A stretch of 64,000 bases of DNA from Phycisphaerales bacterium (GCA_016710275.1 JADJXS010000001.1:3968001-4032000); one strand, 5' to 3'. Positions 32,454 to 41,633 are shown, counted from the first letter of the stretch. The notes: generated by a model from the sequence alone, not told the origin. Translations and numbers: made by a program.

Positions 32454-33437
32454 GTGTCGGACGAGCGATCCGTGCCGAGTTCGTCTTCCAGTGCGGCGGA
32501 CAGCGGGGCCGTTGAGGCGATCCTCGACCCGACCTCGGACGCCGCCGCCGTCCAGCGCCGCGCCATCCGCCGGCGCCGCTTCGCCATCTTCCGCTGGATC
32601 GTGCGCGGCAGCGCGCTGCTGCTCATCGCAGGGGCGTTCATGTTCGGCCTCGACGGCTGCTTCTACTATCCCAGCCGCGTCATCGAGGAAACCCCGGCCG
32701 CGTTCAACCTCGACTTCGAAGAGGTGCGCTTCCCCTCCCGCGACGGCACCCTGCTCTCCGGCTGGTTCCTGCCCGCAGTCGGAAAGCCGCGCGGCACCAT
32801 CGTCCATTTCCACGGCAATGCGGAAAACATCTCGACGCACATCGGGTTCGTGGCCTGGGCGCCGGCCGCCGGCTACCACCTGCTGGTCTTCGATTATCGC
32901 GGCTATGGAAAATCCGAAGGCCGCACCACCCGCCAGGGCACCATCGAGGACGGCCACGCCGCGATCGACTACATCCTGACGCGCAGCGAGACGGACCCGC
33001 GGCGGCTGATCGTGATCGGGCAGTCGCTGGGTGCGGCCGTCGCCGCCGTCGTCGTCGCCGATCGCCCCGAAGTGCGCGGCCTGATCCTCGAGTCCCCCTT
33101 CTCACGCTACCGCGACATCGCAACCCATCACCTGCGACAGGTGTTCCAGTTTGAGCTGCCGTCGCGCGCCTTGGCCGCTTCGCTGGTCAGCGCCGGCCAC
33201 GAGCCGATCGACGCCATCCGCCGCATCGCTCCGCGGCCGTTGCTGGTCATCGTCTCAGGCGAGGATGCGATCTGCCCGCCGCACCTGGGACAGGCGCTCT
33301 TCGACGCCGCGAGCGAACCGAAGGAGCTATGGTCTCTGCCCAACGGCGGCCACACCGAGGCCTTCGTCTATCACACGGACGAAGCCATCCGCCGGTTCGA
33401 GGCGCTGGTCGACCGTGCCGCCGCCGCTCACCCGTAA
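32454..33437 (+). CDS. Membrane-anchored alpha/beta hydrolase (BEM46/ABHD13-like)
   Basis: A 327-residue protein. Residues 1-40 are a hydrophilic lead, then one membrane segment (GSALLLIAGAFMFGLDGCFYY), with the hydrolase domain behind it. The domain shows GTIVHFHGNAENIS (oxyanion strand), LLVFDYRGYGKSEG, the nucleophile elbow VIGQSLGAAVAA, the acid loop VSGEDAICPP and the histidine in LPNGGHTEAF, so the Ser-Asp-His triad is complete. The substrate is unknown. GTG 32454 has GGAG at 32444-32447 at good distance. An upstream in-frame ATG at 32364 would add 30 residues with no similarity. Confidence 0.85.
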   Translation: MSDERSVPSSSSSAADSGAVEAILDPTSDAAAVQRRAIRRRRFAIFRWIVRGSALLLIAGAFMFGLDGCFYYPSRVIEETPAAFNLDFEEVRFPSRDGTLLSGWFLPAVGKPRGTIVHFHGNAENISTHIGFVAWAPAAGYHLLVFDYRGYGKSEGRTTRQGTIEDGHAAIDYILTRSETDPRRLIVIGQSLGAAVAAVVVADRPEVRGLILESPFSRYRDIATHHLRQVFQFELPSRALAASLVSAGHEPIDAIRRIAPRPLLVIVSGEDAICPPHLGQALFDAASEPKELWSLPNGGHTEAFVYHTDEAIRRFEALVDRAAAAHP

Positions 33438-33580
33438 CAGCGCCGCGGCTCGGTCACGGCGCCGCTCATTTCGCCTGAAGCGCCCGCCATCCGCCCCCCC
33501 GCCCCCGGCTCTCCGCATCTGACGCGGACTCCGCACTGCCGACCCCCTCCTGCCCCGCATGCCGCTTCCGTCGCATCGGG

Positions 33581-33586
33581 TACACT
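33581..33586 (+). promoter_or_regulatory. Possible -10 box of the ferredoxin reductase gene
   Basis: TACACT in the context GGGTACACTGCGG, 8 bases before ATG 33595, suggesting a very short leader if real. Confidence 0.25.
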
Positions 33587-33594
33587 GCGGCGCC

Positions 33595-34452
33595 ATGGAC
33601 ACCTCCCCCTTCAATTCCACGATCATTGAACGGATCGACCTCAACGACACGAACTTCATCCTGCGCATCCGCCCCGATGCCGCCCCGGTGCCGGCCTTCA
33701 CCGCCGGGCAGTTCGTGATGCTCGGCCTGCCGCACGAAGGCCCCGATCCCGCCGAAGAGAAGGCCGCCGCAGCAGCAGCAGCGAACCCCGCCGCAGCCGC
33801 AGCCATCGCCGCGGCCCGCGCCCGCAAGGGGCCGCGCATGGTCAAACGGGCCTATTCGATCGCCTCCCCGCCGCGCATCCGCGACTACCTGGAGTTCTTC
33901 ATCGTCCGCGTGGATGAGGGCCGCCTGACGCCGCGGCTATGGAAAATGAAACCCGGCGACCCGATCTGGATGGAGTTGACGGCCAAGGGCGAGTTCACGC
34001 TCGACGAGATTCCCACCGGCGTCGACCTCGTCACCGTCTCCACCGGCACGGGCATCGCCCCCTTCGTCGCCATGCTCTATGAGCATCTCGACCAGCCGCG
34101 CTGGAATCGCTATGTGCTGCTGAACGGCTGCCGACTGGCCTCCGACCTCGGCTACCGCGCTGAGCTCGAAGCGCTGGCCCGCCGCGAGCCGCGCTTCGTC
34201 TACCTGCCCAGTGTGACGCGCGAGCCGGCGGATTCGCCGTGGACGGGGTTGCGCGGCCGCATCCCCGCCCAGCTCGAAGCGGACCGCTTTCGCGAACTGG
34301 CGGGATTTGATCTGGACCCGGCCCGCTGCCACGTTTTGCTCTGCGGGAATCCGGACATGATCAACGACGTGCAGAAATCCCTCGAAGCGCGCGGGTTCGT
34401 CACCGCCACCAAAACCTCGCCCGGAAACGTCCATTACGAACGCTACTGGTAG
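33595..34452 (+). CDS. Ferredoxin/flavodoxin-NADP+ reductase
   Basis: A 285-residue flavoenzyme that exchanges electrons between NADPH and ferredoxin or flavodoxin. FAD-binding residues are in KRAYSIASPP (RxYS) and ELTAKGEFTLD. The NADP domain has VSTGTGIAPFVAMLYEH, LLNGCRLASDLGYRAEL and LLCGNPDMINDV, and the protein ends with an aromatic residue (VHYERYW). An Ala-rich insertion (EEKAAAAAAANPAAAAAIAA) of about 30 residues sits between the first strands of the FAD domain and is unusual for the family. ATG 33595 fits the family start; an ATG at 33559 would add 12 residues. Confidence 0.88.
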   Translation: MDTSPFNSTIIERIDLNDTNFILRIRPDAAPVPAFTAGQFVMLGLPHEGPDPAEEKAAAAAAANPAAAAAIAAARARKGPRMVKRAYSIASPPRIRDYLEFFIVRVDEGRLTPRLWKMKPGDPIWMELTAKGEFTLDEIPTGVDLVTVSTGTGIAPFVAMLYEHLDQPRWNRYVLLNGCRLASDLGYRAELEALARREPRFVYLPSVTREPADSPWTGLRGRIPAQLEADRFRELAGFDLDPARCHVLLCGNPDMINDVQKSLEARGFVTATKTSPGNVHYERYW

Positions 34453-34513
34453 CGCAGCGCGGCCGCACGGCCGCAACACAGAACGCCGCCCCCGACATCC
34501 CGGCAGCGCGCGA

Positions 34514-35962
34514 TCAGTCCTCCCCCTGGTCCTTCGCGAAGGCCGGCGCACCGTCGAATTCCTGCAGTTTCTCCACATGCGCCCAGCGGAACTTCGCCCC
34601 CACCCGCTGCAGCAGGTCGATCGCCGCCGCATCCGAAAGCTCGCCGCCGTCGCGCAGCAGGAAGCGCGCTCGATAGGCGTCCACGCAATCCGGCGTTCGC
34701 CCGCGCAGCGGATACACCTGCACGCCGCGATTGGCCAGCGAACGCATCGCCAGCGGCGTCCCCTCGACCAGCGCCTCCAGCGCCGGCCCGATCGCGGTCG
34801 GCATCTCACCCGACTCGATGAACACGTCCAGCCCGACCACCCGCCGCTTCGCCGGCCGAACCATGTCCGGCCGGCGCTCGACCTGCGGCAGCCGGATGGG
34901 GCGATGCTCGCGCGAGACCCAGCCATCCGGCCGGCGGCCGAAATTCCCGATCACCGCGTCCGTGAAGCGCGAGGTCGTGACCGCGAACTCCTGCGCGATC
35001 AGGTCGCAGGTCAGCGTCTTGCCCAGCTCGATCGTGTAAACCACCGCGTTTTCAATCGTCTCCGCCGGACCGAACTGCCCGATGTGCCGCAGCATCATGC
35101 AGGCGCTCAACAGCAGCGCGGTGGGGTTGGCCAGATCCTTCCCCGCGATCGTCGGCGCACTGCCGTGAACAGCCTCGAACATCGCGACGTCGTTGCCGAT
35201 GTTGGCCGACGGCGCCAGACCCAATCCCCCGGTCAGGCCGCTGGTCAGGTCGCTGATGATGTCGCCGTTCATGTTCGTCGTGACGATCACGTCGAACTGC
35301 TCGGGGTATCGCACGAGCTGATGGGCGCAGTTGTCGATGATGATGTGTTCCGCCTCGATCCCCGCGTATTCCGGCGCAACCGCCTCGAACGTGCGCTTCA
35401 GCAGCCCCTCGGTCATCTTCATGATGTTGGCCTTGGTGGCGCAGTGCACGCGCTTCCGCCCCTCGGCCCGCGCCAGCTCAAACGCCAGCCGCACGATCTT
35501 CTCGCAGCCCTTCCGCGAGATCACCTTCAGGCACTGTGCAACGCCTGGCGTCTGCATGTGCTCGATGCCGGTATACAGATCCTCGACGTTCTCGCGCACC
35601 ACGACCAGATCAATCCGCCGGCCCGCGAAAACGCCCTGCACCCCCGGGATTTCTCGCGTCGGGCGCACGTTGCCGTACAGCTCAAAGAGCTTTCGCAGCG
35701 TCACGTTCGCCGATTTTTCGCCGAAGCCGACCGGCGTCTCCAGCGGCCCCTTCAGCGCCACGCGCGTTCGCTCGATCGACGCGATCGTCTCGGCCGGAAC
35801 GCCCGACGACAGCCCGCGGCGAAAGACCTCCGCCCCCGCCTCGCAGACCTCCCAGTCGATCTTCGCGCCGGCCGCGGCCAGAATCCGCACCACCGCCTCT
35901 GCGACTTCCGGACCGATGCCGTCGCCCTTGATGAGCGTCACCGTCCGCTTTGAATCCGTCAT
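34514..35962 (-). CDS. icd: NADP-dependent isocitrate dehydrogenase, Thermus-type with C-terminal extension
   Basis: A 482-residue enzyme of the decarboxylating isocitrate/isopropylmalate dehydrogenase family that converts isocitrate to 2-oxoglutarate. Substrate residues are visible in TPVGFGEKSANVTLRKLF (the S-x-N motif) and LYGNVRPTRE. The metal site is in TTNMNGDIISDLTSGLTGG, and AVHGSAPTIAGKDLANP is the cofactor region. The extra C-terminal domain of about 140 residues, starting near RRPDGWVSREH, is the feature that separates Thermus-type IDH from isopropylmalate dehydrogenase. ATG 35962 has GAGGATC upstream; an extension to 36016 is unlikely. It is convergent with the ferredoxin reductase gene. 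Confidence 0.9.
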   Translation of the reverse strand: MTDSKRTVTLIKGDGIGPEVAEAVVRILAAAGAKIDWEVCEAGAEVFRRGLSSGVPAETIASIERTRVALKGPLETPVGFGEKSANVTLRKLFELYGNVRPTREIPGVQGVFAGRRIDLVVVRENVEDLYTGIEHMQTPGVAQCLKVISRKGCEKIVRLAFELARAEGRKRVHCATKANIMKMTEGLLKRTFEAVAPEYAGIEAEHIIIDNCAHQLVRYPEQFDVIVTTNMNGDIISDLTSGLTGGLGLAPSANIGNDVAMFEAVHGSAPTIAGKDLANPTALLLSACMMLRHIGQFGPAETIENAVVYTIELGKTLTCDLIAQEFAVTTSRFTDAVIGNFGRRPDGWVSREHRPIRLPQVERRPDMVRPAKRRVVGLDVFIESGEMPTAIGPALEALVEGTPLAMRSLANRGVQVYPLRGRTPDCVDAYRARFLLRDGGELSDAAAIDLLQRVGAKFRWAHVEKLQEFDGAPAFAKDQGED

Positions 35963-36083
35963 GATCGTGATCCTCGCATACCCCCGCAGGCGCTGCATCG
36001 CCGGCCGCCGGCGCAACGCGCATTCGCAGCGCCGCGGCGCGATCCGCCGCCTCTCTCTGATCGACTATCGTCAGCCTGGAATG

Positions 36084-37274
36084 TCAGCCGAAGCGGCCGC
36101 GCTCGCGCGGAACCTGCGCCCCGCCCCGCAGCAGCTCCGGCTGGAACTCGCGCAGGTAGCCCTTTTCCTGGAAGTGCCGCATCGTCTCCTCGACGCTGCG
36201 AAATACGCGCGTCGCCGTCTCGGTGATGAAGGGCGACGGCTCGACCCGCGGCTTCCAGACGACGAACACTTCCTTCGTGATTTCGTAGGCGTGCTGCAGC
36301 TCGCGCTCCACCCCGCTCGACAGCCCCGGCTTGCCGTTGGGCAGCTCCGGAACCAGCGAGACGATCATGTCCGATTGATCGATCAGCTTGAAGTCGCGGG
36401 CGTAGATCTGCCCGTCGATGTCCCGCGCCACCCCCGTCACCTCGCGCGCGTCGAAGATCACGTCGCGGTCGTGAACGCGAATCGTGAACGTGGACTCCCC
36501 GCGCTGCGTCGCCGCCCCGGCCTCAAACAGCAGCCGCTTCTCATCCAGGTCGCCGGGGTCAAACGTGATGAAGTGCTCCGCCAGCGCCGCGCGGAAGGAG
36601 TCGATCTCGGCCAGCGTCTCCGGCAGGTCCATCACGTGCGTCATCGGGAAGGAGGGATATACCTTCTTCGTCTGCGGCTTGAAAATCAGCCGGTAGAGCG
36701 ACTCCAGCGTGTTTTCCTCGATCCCCCGCGCGAAGACGTAGAAGCAGCCGTGCCCGCGCACCGCCGATGCAAGCACCTCCGTCGCGAGAATCTCCTCCTC
36801 GCGCCACACCATGATGTCCTTGAGCGAGTGCGACACGTCGTGCTCGCGCGTCAGCCGCTCGTGCACCGCGTCCACGTTGTCCACCAGCGCGATGTACAGG
36901 TCCGCGTCCAGCTTGAGCATCTGGTCATGGTCGAAGGCCACGAACAGCCCGTGCTTCCAGCGGAAGCTGGCGTGCGTGTTGACGATGACCGTCTCCTGCC
37001 CGTCCAGCTCGGCCAGCACGTCCTTGAACACGCTCCGCCGCAGCGAGTTCAGCCGCTGCAACGGCAGGTCCAATATCCGCCCGCGGACCACGTCCGGCGC
37101 CTCGGCATACATCATGTCGCCGATGTGAAAGACCCGGACGCCGTGCCCGCGCGAGGCCGCCAGCGCGCTGAGCCGCTCCAGGAACGGCTTCTTGTCCACC
37201 CCGACCTGGCCGGTGACGACGACGCGCCGGCCGCTGCGGGCCGGTCGGAAGAGCGATGCGGGGGTGTCTGCCAT
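36084..37274 (-). CDS. P-loop kinase-like protein fused to a deoxyribosyltransferase-like domain
   Basis: A 396-residue protein with two apparent parts. Residues 15-220 look like an adenylate-kinase-type P-loop domain: Walker A-like VVVTGQVGVDKKPFLERL, then VFHIGDMMY and TVIVNTHASFRW (Walker B region), and ADLYIALVDNVDAVHERL. Residues 255-380 resemble the nucleoside 2-deoxyribosyltransferase-like Rossmann fold: FDAREVTGVARDIDGQIYAR, LIDQSDMIVSLVPELPNG, SSGVERELQHAYEI. The family is not characterised to my knowledge; a nucleotide-related or signalling role is inferred. AAGGA lies about nine bases before ATG 37274. The gene is 121 bases from icd on the same strand. Confidence 0.65.
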   Translation of the reverse strand: MADTPASLFRPARSGRRVVVTGQVGVDKKPFLERLSALAASRGHGVRVFHIGDMMYAEAPDVVRGRILDLPLQRLNSLRRSVFKDVLAELDGQETVIVNTHASFRWKHGLFVAFDHDQMLKLDADLYIALVDNVDAVHERLTREHDVSHSLKDIMVWREEEILATEVLASAVRGHGCFYVFARGIEENTLESLYRLIFKPQTKKVYPSFPMTHVMDLPETLAEIDSFRAALAEHFITFDPGDLDEKRLLFEAGAATQRGESTFTIRVHDRDVIFDAREVTGVARDIDGQIYARDFKLIDQSDMIVSLVPELPNGKPGLSSGVERELQHAYEITKEVFVVWKPRVEPSPFITETATRVFRSVEETMRHFQEKGYLREFQPELLRGGAQVPRERGRFG

Positions 37275-37366
37275 GGCGGAATATCCTTCAGCTTGACGCG
37301 GGAAATCGCGGACCTATGATGATGCGTTCCGGCCGGGTTGGCAATCGCGCCGCCCGACCCGATTCT

Positions 37367-37450
37367 GCGGCTGTGGCGAAATTGGCAGACGCGCAAGATT
37401 CAGGTTCTTGTGGGAGCAATCCCGTGCTGGTTCAAATCCAGTCAGCCGCA
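37367..37450 (+). tRNA. tRNA-Leu (anticodon CAG)
   Basis: An 84-base class II tRNA. The acceptor stem GCGGCTG pairs with CAGCCGC (37443-37449), with discriminator A at 37450. The D arm is GCGAAATTGGCAGACGC. The anticodon stem-loop is CAAGA-TTCAGGT-TCTTG, with CAG at positions 34-36. A long variable arm GGG-AGCAAT-CCC is followed by the T arm GCTGG-TTCAAAT-CCAGT. CCA is not encoded. The gene is followed after 48 bases by the end of the OLD-family gene on the other strand. Confidence 0.97.
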
Positions 37451-37498
37451 TAACGCCCCCTCACGGTCACGAGTCCCCGCTTGCAGCCCGCACGTCCG

Positions 37499-39262
37499 CT
37501 ATCCGGCCGGTCGGGCTTTTCGCGCAACCTTCGCAATCCGATCCAGCACCTCTGACACTTCCAGGTCCAAGGCCTCCCGCGGCACCAGTGCCGCCAGTTG
37601 GTGATAATCGCTCTTCCGCATCAGGTTGGGAAGGCCGAGTTTCTCAAAGTACATCGTGAAGAGCGGATCGAGAAAGTCGTCCGTGATCTTCGTGTCTCGC
37701 CACCAATGATGGCCCGGCCCATCCCGCAGCGCAATGGGCGGGACGAGGTCGCTGATGATTTCTTTCATGAGCGCCACGCGAGATTCCGCCTCTGCCTGAT
37801 CGAACAGGTCATCCTGGTATTGGAGATCGTGCCGGGCATACGCCTCCAGCACGTCCGGCAGGCCCAGGTAATTCTCAATCTCGCGACGGGTCCACTCCAA
37901 GCCCTCCGCCCCCAGATCATCCGGCAGCGGCCGCTCCAATCGATCAAAAAGCGCCACCCCGACCAGATCAGGCTTCGCCTCGCGCAGTCCGAACAAGTGC
38001 CGGCGGACGCCATCGGGCTGGTTGCCGACGTAACAGACGAACGGTCGCTCCAGGTCGCGCGCCGCCTCATGCTTCAGCGTGCGCGCGAACGACTGCAGAA
38101 TGGACAGGTCAGTGGCTCCCTCCAGGTACAGCACCCACCCGGTCTGCTCGGCCTGCAGATACTGATCAAACCCGATGTCCCTGAGTGCCTTGAGCGCCTG
38201 CGACCCCCTGTCATTCACGCGATGCGGACTACCGACAAAAGCGACGACGACGTCCCGCTTGGCGGCTTCATTCAGGACCACTTCGGAGTGACTGGCCGCG
38301 ATGATCTGCGACCCCTGCCGTTCGGCCGTCTCGGTGAGCAGTTGGTAAATCTGCCGCTGGCGCAGGATTTCAAGATGGGCGTCCGGTTCATCGAGCAGCA
38401 GCACGGAGCCGGGGTTTGCGTACAGGTGCGCGAGCAGCAACAGAGTCTGCTGCAATCCGCGGCCGGAGGACGAAAGGTCCAAGGCGCTCCCGTTCTGCTC
38501 CCGATAGGCCATCGTGATCTCGCCTCGCTCGGCAACGTATTGAGGCGCATCCAGCGTTGCGCCGAAAAGCCGCGAGATCTCCCTCGTGATTGCGGTCCAG
38601 TGGCCGTGGGTGCCGTTCTGAACGTGAATCTGGTAGCAGAGGTTTCGCAGAACCTGCGCTGTCTGACCCTCTCCCAGCAGCACGTTGATGCGGCCGACCT
38701 CCCATTTCGGTTCCACCGCCGCCAGGCCCGACATGGGCGGCAGAAACGCCACGCGCATTCCGCCGGCGTCATCCGGCACGGGCATTCGAGCGGCCCGGCC
38801 CTCCTCCGTCGTCCGCAGCGGTCGGCAGTAAAACGACTCAGCATTGGCGTAGTCAAACTCGATGCCGCACGACCACGCCTTCCCGTGCGACAGGCCGTCG
38901 ACGATGACGTCAATGCGGACGTTTTCCGTTCTCGTCTTTGACCGGGTGTGGCCGTCCTTCTCCACGATCCCGTTGGACTCAACCTTTCGGACATGCAGAT
39001 TCCGCCAAAGCAGGTTTGAATCGGGAACCGGAATCGAAATCAGGTCGTGGCGATTGATCGTCACGCCGGGGCGCTTTTCCGGCGAATCCCGACCCTTGCG
39101 CTTTTCGTTCCACCGGCGGACGCCGATGTCCCAAAGCGCGATCGCCTGCAGCGCGGTTGTCTTTCCGGAGTTATTCGGCCCGATGAATACGACGGCCTTG
39201 CCGAGCTCGACATCGACGTCGTCGAACCGCTTGAAATTCCGAATTCGCAGGCGAGTCAGCAT
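37499..39262 (-). CDS. OLD-family ATP-dependent endonuclease
   Basis: A 587-residue protein of the OLD (overcoming lysogenization defect) type. The N-terminal ABC ATPase has RIRNFKRFDDVDVELGK, Walker A GPNNSGKTTALQAI, the signature LSSSGRGLQQTLLLLAHLY, Walker B VLLLDEPDAHLEILRQ and the switch IIAASHSEVVLNEAAK. The C-terminal TOPRIM part begins at VLYLEGATDLSILQSFA, with an acidic strand GVALFDRLERPL, and ends in a helical segment. OLD proteins are nucleases, several with antiphage function. This one lacks the partner helicase of Gabija. I chose ATG 39262; an ATG at 39289 would add nine residues. The 3' end faces tRNA-Leu. Composition is similar to the neighbours. Confidence 0.82.
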   Translation of the reverse strand: MLTRLRIRNFKRFDDVDVELGKAVVFIGPNNSGKTTALQAIALWDIGVRRWNEKRKGRDSPEKRPGVTINRHDLISIPVPDSNLLWRNLHVRKVESNGIVEKDGHTRSKTRTENVRIDVIVDGLSHGKAWSCGIEFDYANAESFYCRPLRTTEEGRAARMPVPDDAGGMRVAFLPPMSGLAAVEPKWEVGRINVLLGEGQTAQVLRNLCYQIHVQNGTHGHWTAITREISRLFGATLDAPQYVAERGEITMAYREQNGSALDLSSSGRGLQQTLLLLAHLYANPGSVLLLDEPDAHLEILRQRQIYQLLTETAERQGSQIIAASHSEVVLNEAAKRDVVVAFVGSPHRVNDRGSQALKALRDIGFDQYLQAEQTGWVLYLEGATDLSILQSFARTLKHEAARDLERPFVCYVGNQPDGVRRHLFGLREAKPDLVGVALFDRLERPLPDDLGAEGLEWTRREIENYLGLPDVLEAYARHDLQYQDDLFDQAEAESRVALMKEIISDLVPPIALRDGPGHHWWRDTKITDDFLDPLFTMYFEKLGLPNLMRKSDYHQLAALVPREALDLEVSEVLDRIAKVARKARPAG

Positions 39263-39380
39263 CCGTTCAGTCTCACCGACCGGGGCCACTGCGGCAAGTT
39301 ACCGTTATCCCCGTCGATGTTCGCGGCGTCGTCACCGGGCGCTCGCGCCACATGCCGCTACATCGCGCGATCAGGCTGCA

Positions 39381-39396
39381 ATTCACAAGTGTGAAT
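39381..39396. promoter_or_regulatory. Perfect 16-base palindrome, candidate operator
   Basis: ATTCACAAGTGTGAAT (7-base arms, AG centre) lies about 120 bases upstream of the OLD-family gene start, in the 225-base gap before the MlaE gene end. It is AT-rich relative to its surroundings and suits a dimeric regulator. No other gene feature is seen in this gap. Confidence 0.4.
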
Positions 39397-39487
39397 CGCC
39401 GCAGGCCCCTGCAGAACCGACCGCCTTCCGATCCCCACATCCCGCTCCCCGCACACCCTCCAACCCTCATCCCCCCGACGCCGCCCC

Positions 39488-40336
39488 TCACCCCAGCAGC
39501 ACCCGGTAGCCGAACAGAATGTTGTAAATGCCGTTCAGCGAGATGTTCAAAAAGAAATCCAGCGCCAGGATCACGATGAAGCTCGCCACAAACGCCTGCG
39601 TGCACGCCTGCCCCACCCCCTCCGCCCCCCCGCGGCAGTGAAACCCCTTATAGCACGCGATCAGCCCGATCGCCCCGCCGAAAAACACCGACTTCAGCAG
39701 CCCCACCCCGATGTCCCACCGCTCAATGATCTCGCGCGTGTACGCCCAGTACGGCTCCGACGGCGCCTGATACACCCCGACATAAATCGCCCACGAGCCG
39801 ACAGCCCCCATCAGGTTCGCATACGCCGTCAGCAGCGGCGCCAAGAGCAGGCACGCCAGGAACCGCGGCGTCGCCAGATACCGCACCGGGTCGCACCCCA
39901 TCGAGCGCAGCGCCAGCAACTGTTCGGTCACGTTCATCGTGCCCAGCTCGGCCGTCAGCGCCCCGCCCACCCGGCCCGCCAGCATCACCCCTGCCAGCAC
40001 CGGCCCCAGCTCCGCCACAACCGAGATGTTGACGATCCCGCCCAGGCGATCCTCAAAACCCGTCGCCACGAACTGATCGTATCCCTGCACGACCAGCACC
40101 ATCCCCACGAACATCCCGGTCAGCATGATGACCGGCACCGACTGCGTGCCGATGACGAAGCACTGCGGCAACAGCCGTCGCCACCCGCGCCGAGTCAGCA
40201 ACTCCGACGGCGCATGGCTCGCCGCCGCAAAGCCGAATTCGCAGAATTGCCCGAAGCGCTCCATCACCCCCATCGCGCGCGCACCAACCCCAGAGAGCAT
40301 CCCCACAACGCCGGTGCTGTTCGCGGTGCGCTTCAT
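39488..40336 (-). CDS. mlaE: MlaE/YrbE-type ABC transporter permease
   Basis: A 282-residue inner-membrane permease of the MlaE family, which moves phospholipids between the outer and inner membranes with the MlaF ATPase and an MCE protein. Family blocks are LPQCFVIGTQSVPVIMLTGM, MVLVVQGYDQFVATG, the core LAGVMLAGRVGGALTAELGT with MNVTEQLLALRSMGCDPVRY, and the C-terminal FFGGAIGLIACYKGFHCRGG. About five membrane helices are evident. No mlaF or mlaD is adjacent, so the partners must be elsewhere. The first convincing methionine is at 40336 (MKRTANST); the ORF itself extends to 40387. Confidence 0.88.
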   Translation of the reverse strand: MKRTANSTGVVGMLSGVGARAMGVMERFGQFCEFGFAAASHAPSELLTRRGWRRLLPQCFVIGTQSVPVIMLTGMFVGMVLVVQGYDQFVATGFEDRLGGIVNISVVAELGPVLAGVMLAGRVGGALTAELGTMNVTEQLLALRSMGCDPVRYLATPRFLACLLLAPLLTAYANLMGAVGSWAIYVGVYQAPSEPYWAYTREIIERWDIGVGLLKSVFFGGAIGLIACYKGFHCRGGAEGVGQACTQAFVASFIVILALDFFLNISLNGIYNILFGYRVLLG

Positions 40337-40404
40337 GCGGCTGGGAATGATACTCCATCCGCGCCGGCAGACCCGCGGCTCCGTCACGCCGTCGGCCGGC
40401 TCAG

Positions 40405-41586
40405 TCAGCCGGCGTCCGGCCCATCCTGCTGCACAATCCGAATGTCATGCCCCCCCAGTTCCTTCACGTACGCCGCCGTCGGCAGCGCCTGCTCCAGCGG
40501 CCGCGCCCCGGCCGGGATCATGCCGCGGGCCTGAAAATACGCGACCAGCGCCGTCGGAAACGCCGTCGTGCGCTCCATCGCCGTGAACCCGGTCCCCTCA
40601 TCATGCAGGTCGAACAGATCGTACGTCACGCGCCGCGCCACGCCCCCGCTGCGCCCGCGCACCGTCACCCGCAGCACCACCAGGTCGCGCACCTCCGGCA
40701 GCGCCAGCCGCTCCTCAAACAGCCGCCGCGTCAGCTCCCGCGGCCGCAGCTCGCCCCCGTCGCCCGTCCGCAGGCGTTCCTCAAACAGCCCCAGCCCGAA
40801 CATCGCCCGGATGATCGCGAAGTGCCCGGGATAGCGAACCGTCTTGTAGTCGTAATCCTGCACCAGCCCCGCGAATGACTCCGCGCAGGTGCTCGTCCCG
40901 CCGCTCGTGACCGCCGCCTCGCACAACCCCACCGGCGGCGGAAACTCGATCGCTTCGGTCTCGCTCAACGCGGGGATCGAGATCGGCGCCCCCTCGCGCA
41001 GAAACTCGCCGAATCCGCTGTATTCGTTCACCAACCCGTCAAAGTTGAACACCAGCTTGTAATTGAGCGGCCCCTCGCGGCGCTGCGGCAATCCCCCGCA
41101 ACGCACCTGCACGCGGATCGGCGGCTCCAGCCGGCTCACGCCGTCCGCCGCAAGAATATTGCCCAATCCCGGGGCCAGTCCGCAGTCCGGCAGCACGCTG
41201 ACCCCCGCCGCCCGGGCGGCTTCGTGCAGCGCCAGTTGCGAGCGCACCACCGCGGTGTTTCCGCCGAGATCGCAGAAGTGCGCCCCGGCCGCAATCGCCG
41301 CACGGGTCAGTCCCTCGTTGAAGCGATACGGCGCGGCGCTGATCACCACCTGCGCCCCCGTCGCCGCGCGCTGCACGGAATCCCCGTCGGCCGCGTCGCA
41401 CTGCACGGGAATCACGTCGCCGCCGCGCGACGGGTGCAGCGCAACCAGCCGCAGAACCGAGCGCCGCGCGACCGCCTCCTGGGCGTCCGCAAGCACCACG
41501 CGCGACGCCTCGCAGTTCAACAGCAGGTCATGCGCAATCGCCGCCCCCTGCCGCCCCGCCCCGATCACGCAGTACCGATAGCGCAT
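40405..41586 (-). CDS. Saccharopine dehydrogenase-like oxidoreductase
   Basis: A 393-residue NAD(P)-dependent enzyme of the saccharopine dehydrogenase/lysine 6-dehydrogenase family. The Rossmann motif is YCVIGAGRQGAAIAHDLL. QVVISAAPYRFNEGLTRAAI and HFCDLGGNTAVVRSQL match the family core, and VLPDCGLAPGLGNILAADGV is highly characteristic. The substrate cannot be fixed; lysine-derived amino acids are likely. A GCAAGGGG lies eight bases before ATG 41586, which I prefer to ATG 41592. It is 47 bases downstream of a same-strand membrane protein gene. Confidence 0.85.
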   Translation of the reverse strand: MRYRYCVIGAGRQGAAIAHDLLLNCEASRVVLADAQEAVARRSVLRLVALHPSRGGDVIPVQCDAADGDSVQRAATGAQVVISAAPYRFNEGLTRAAIAAGAHFCDLGGNTAVVRSQLALHEAARAAGVSVLPDCGLAPGLGNILAADGVSRLEPPIRVQVRCGGLPQRREGPLNYKLVFNFDGLVNEYSGFGEFLREGAPISIPALSETEAIEFPPPVGLCEAAVTSGGTSTCAESFAGLVQDYDYKTVRYPGHFAIIRAMFGLGLFEERLRTGDGGELRPRELTRRLFEERLALPEVRDLVVLRVTVRGRSGGVARRVTYDLFDLHDEGTGFTAMERTTAFPTALVAYFQARGMIPAGARPLEQALPTAAYVKELGGHDIRIVQQDGPDAG

Positions 41587-41633
41587 TCGCATCGCCCCTT
41601 GCACGAAACAGCGCGCCCCGGCGCGGACGCGGG

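Noticed and set aside
37367..37500. Integration site of a mobile island at tRNA-Leu
   Set aside because: I looked for a second copy of the tRNA 3' end near 39.3-39.5 kb and elsewhere nearby and saw none, and there is no integrase gene.
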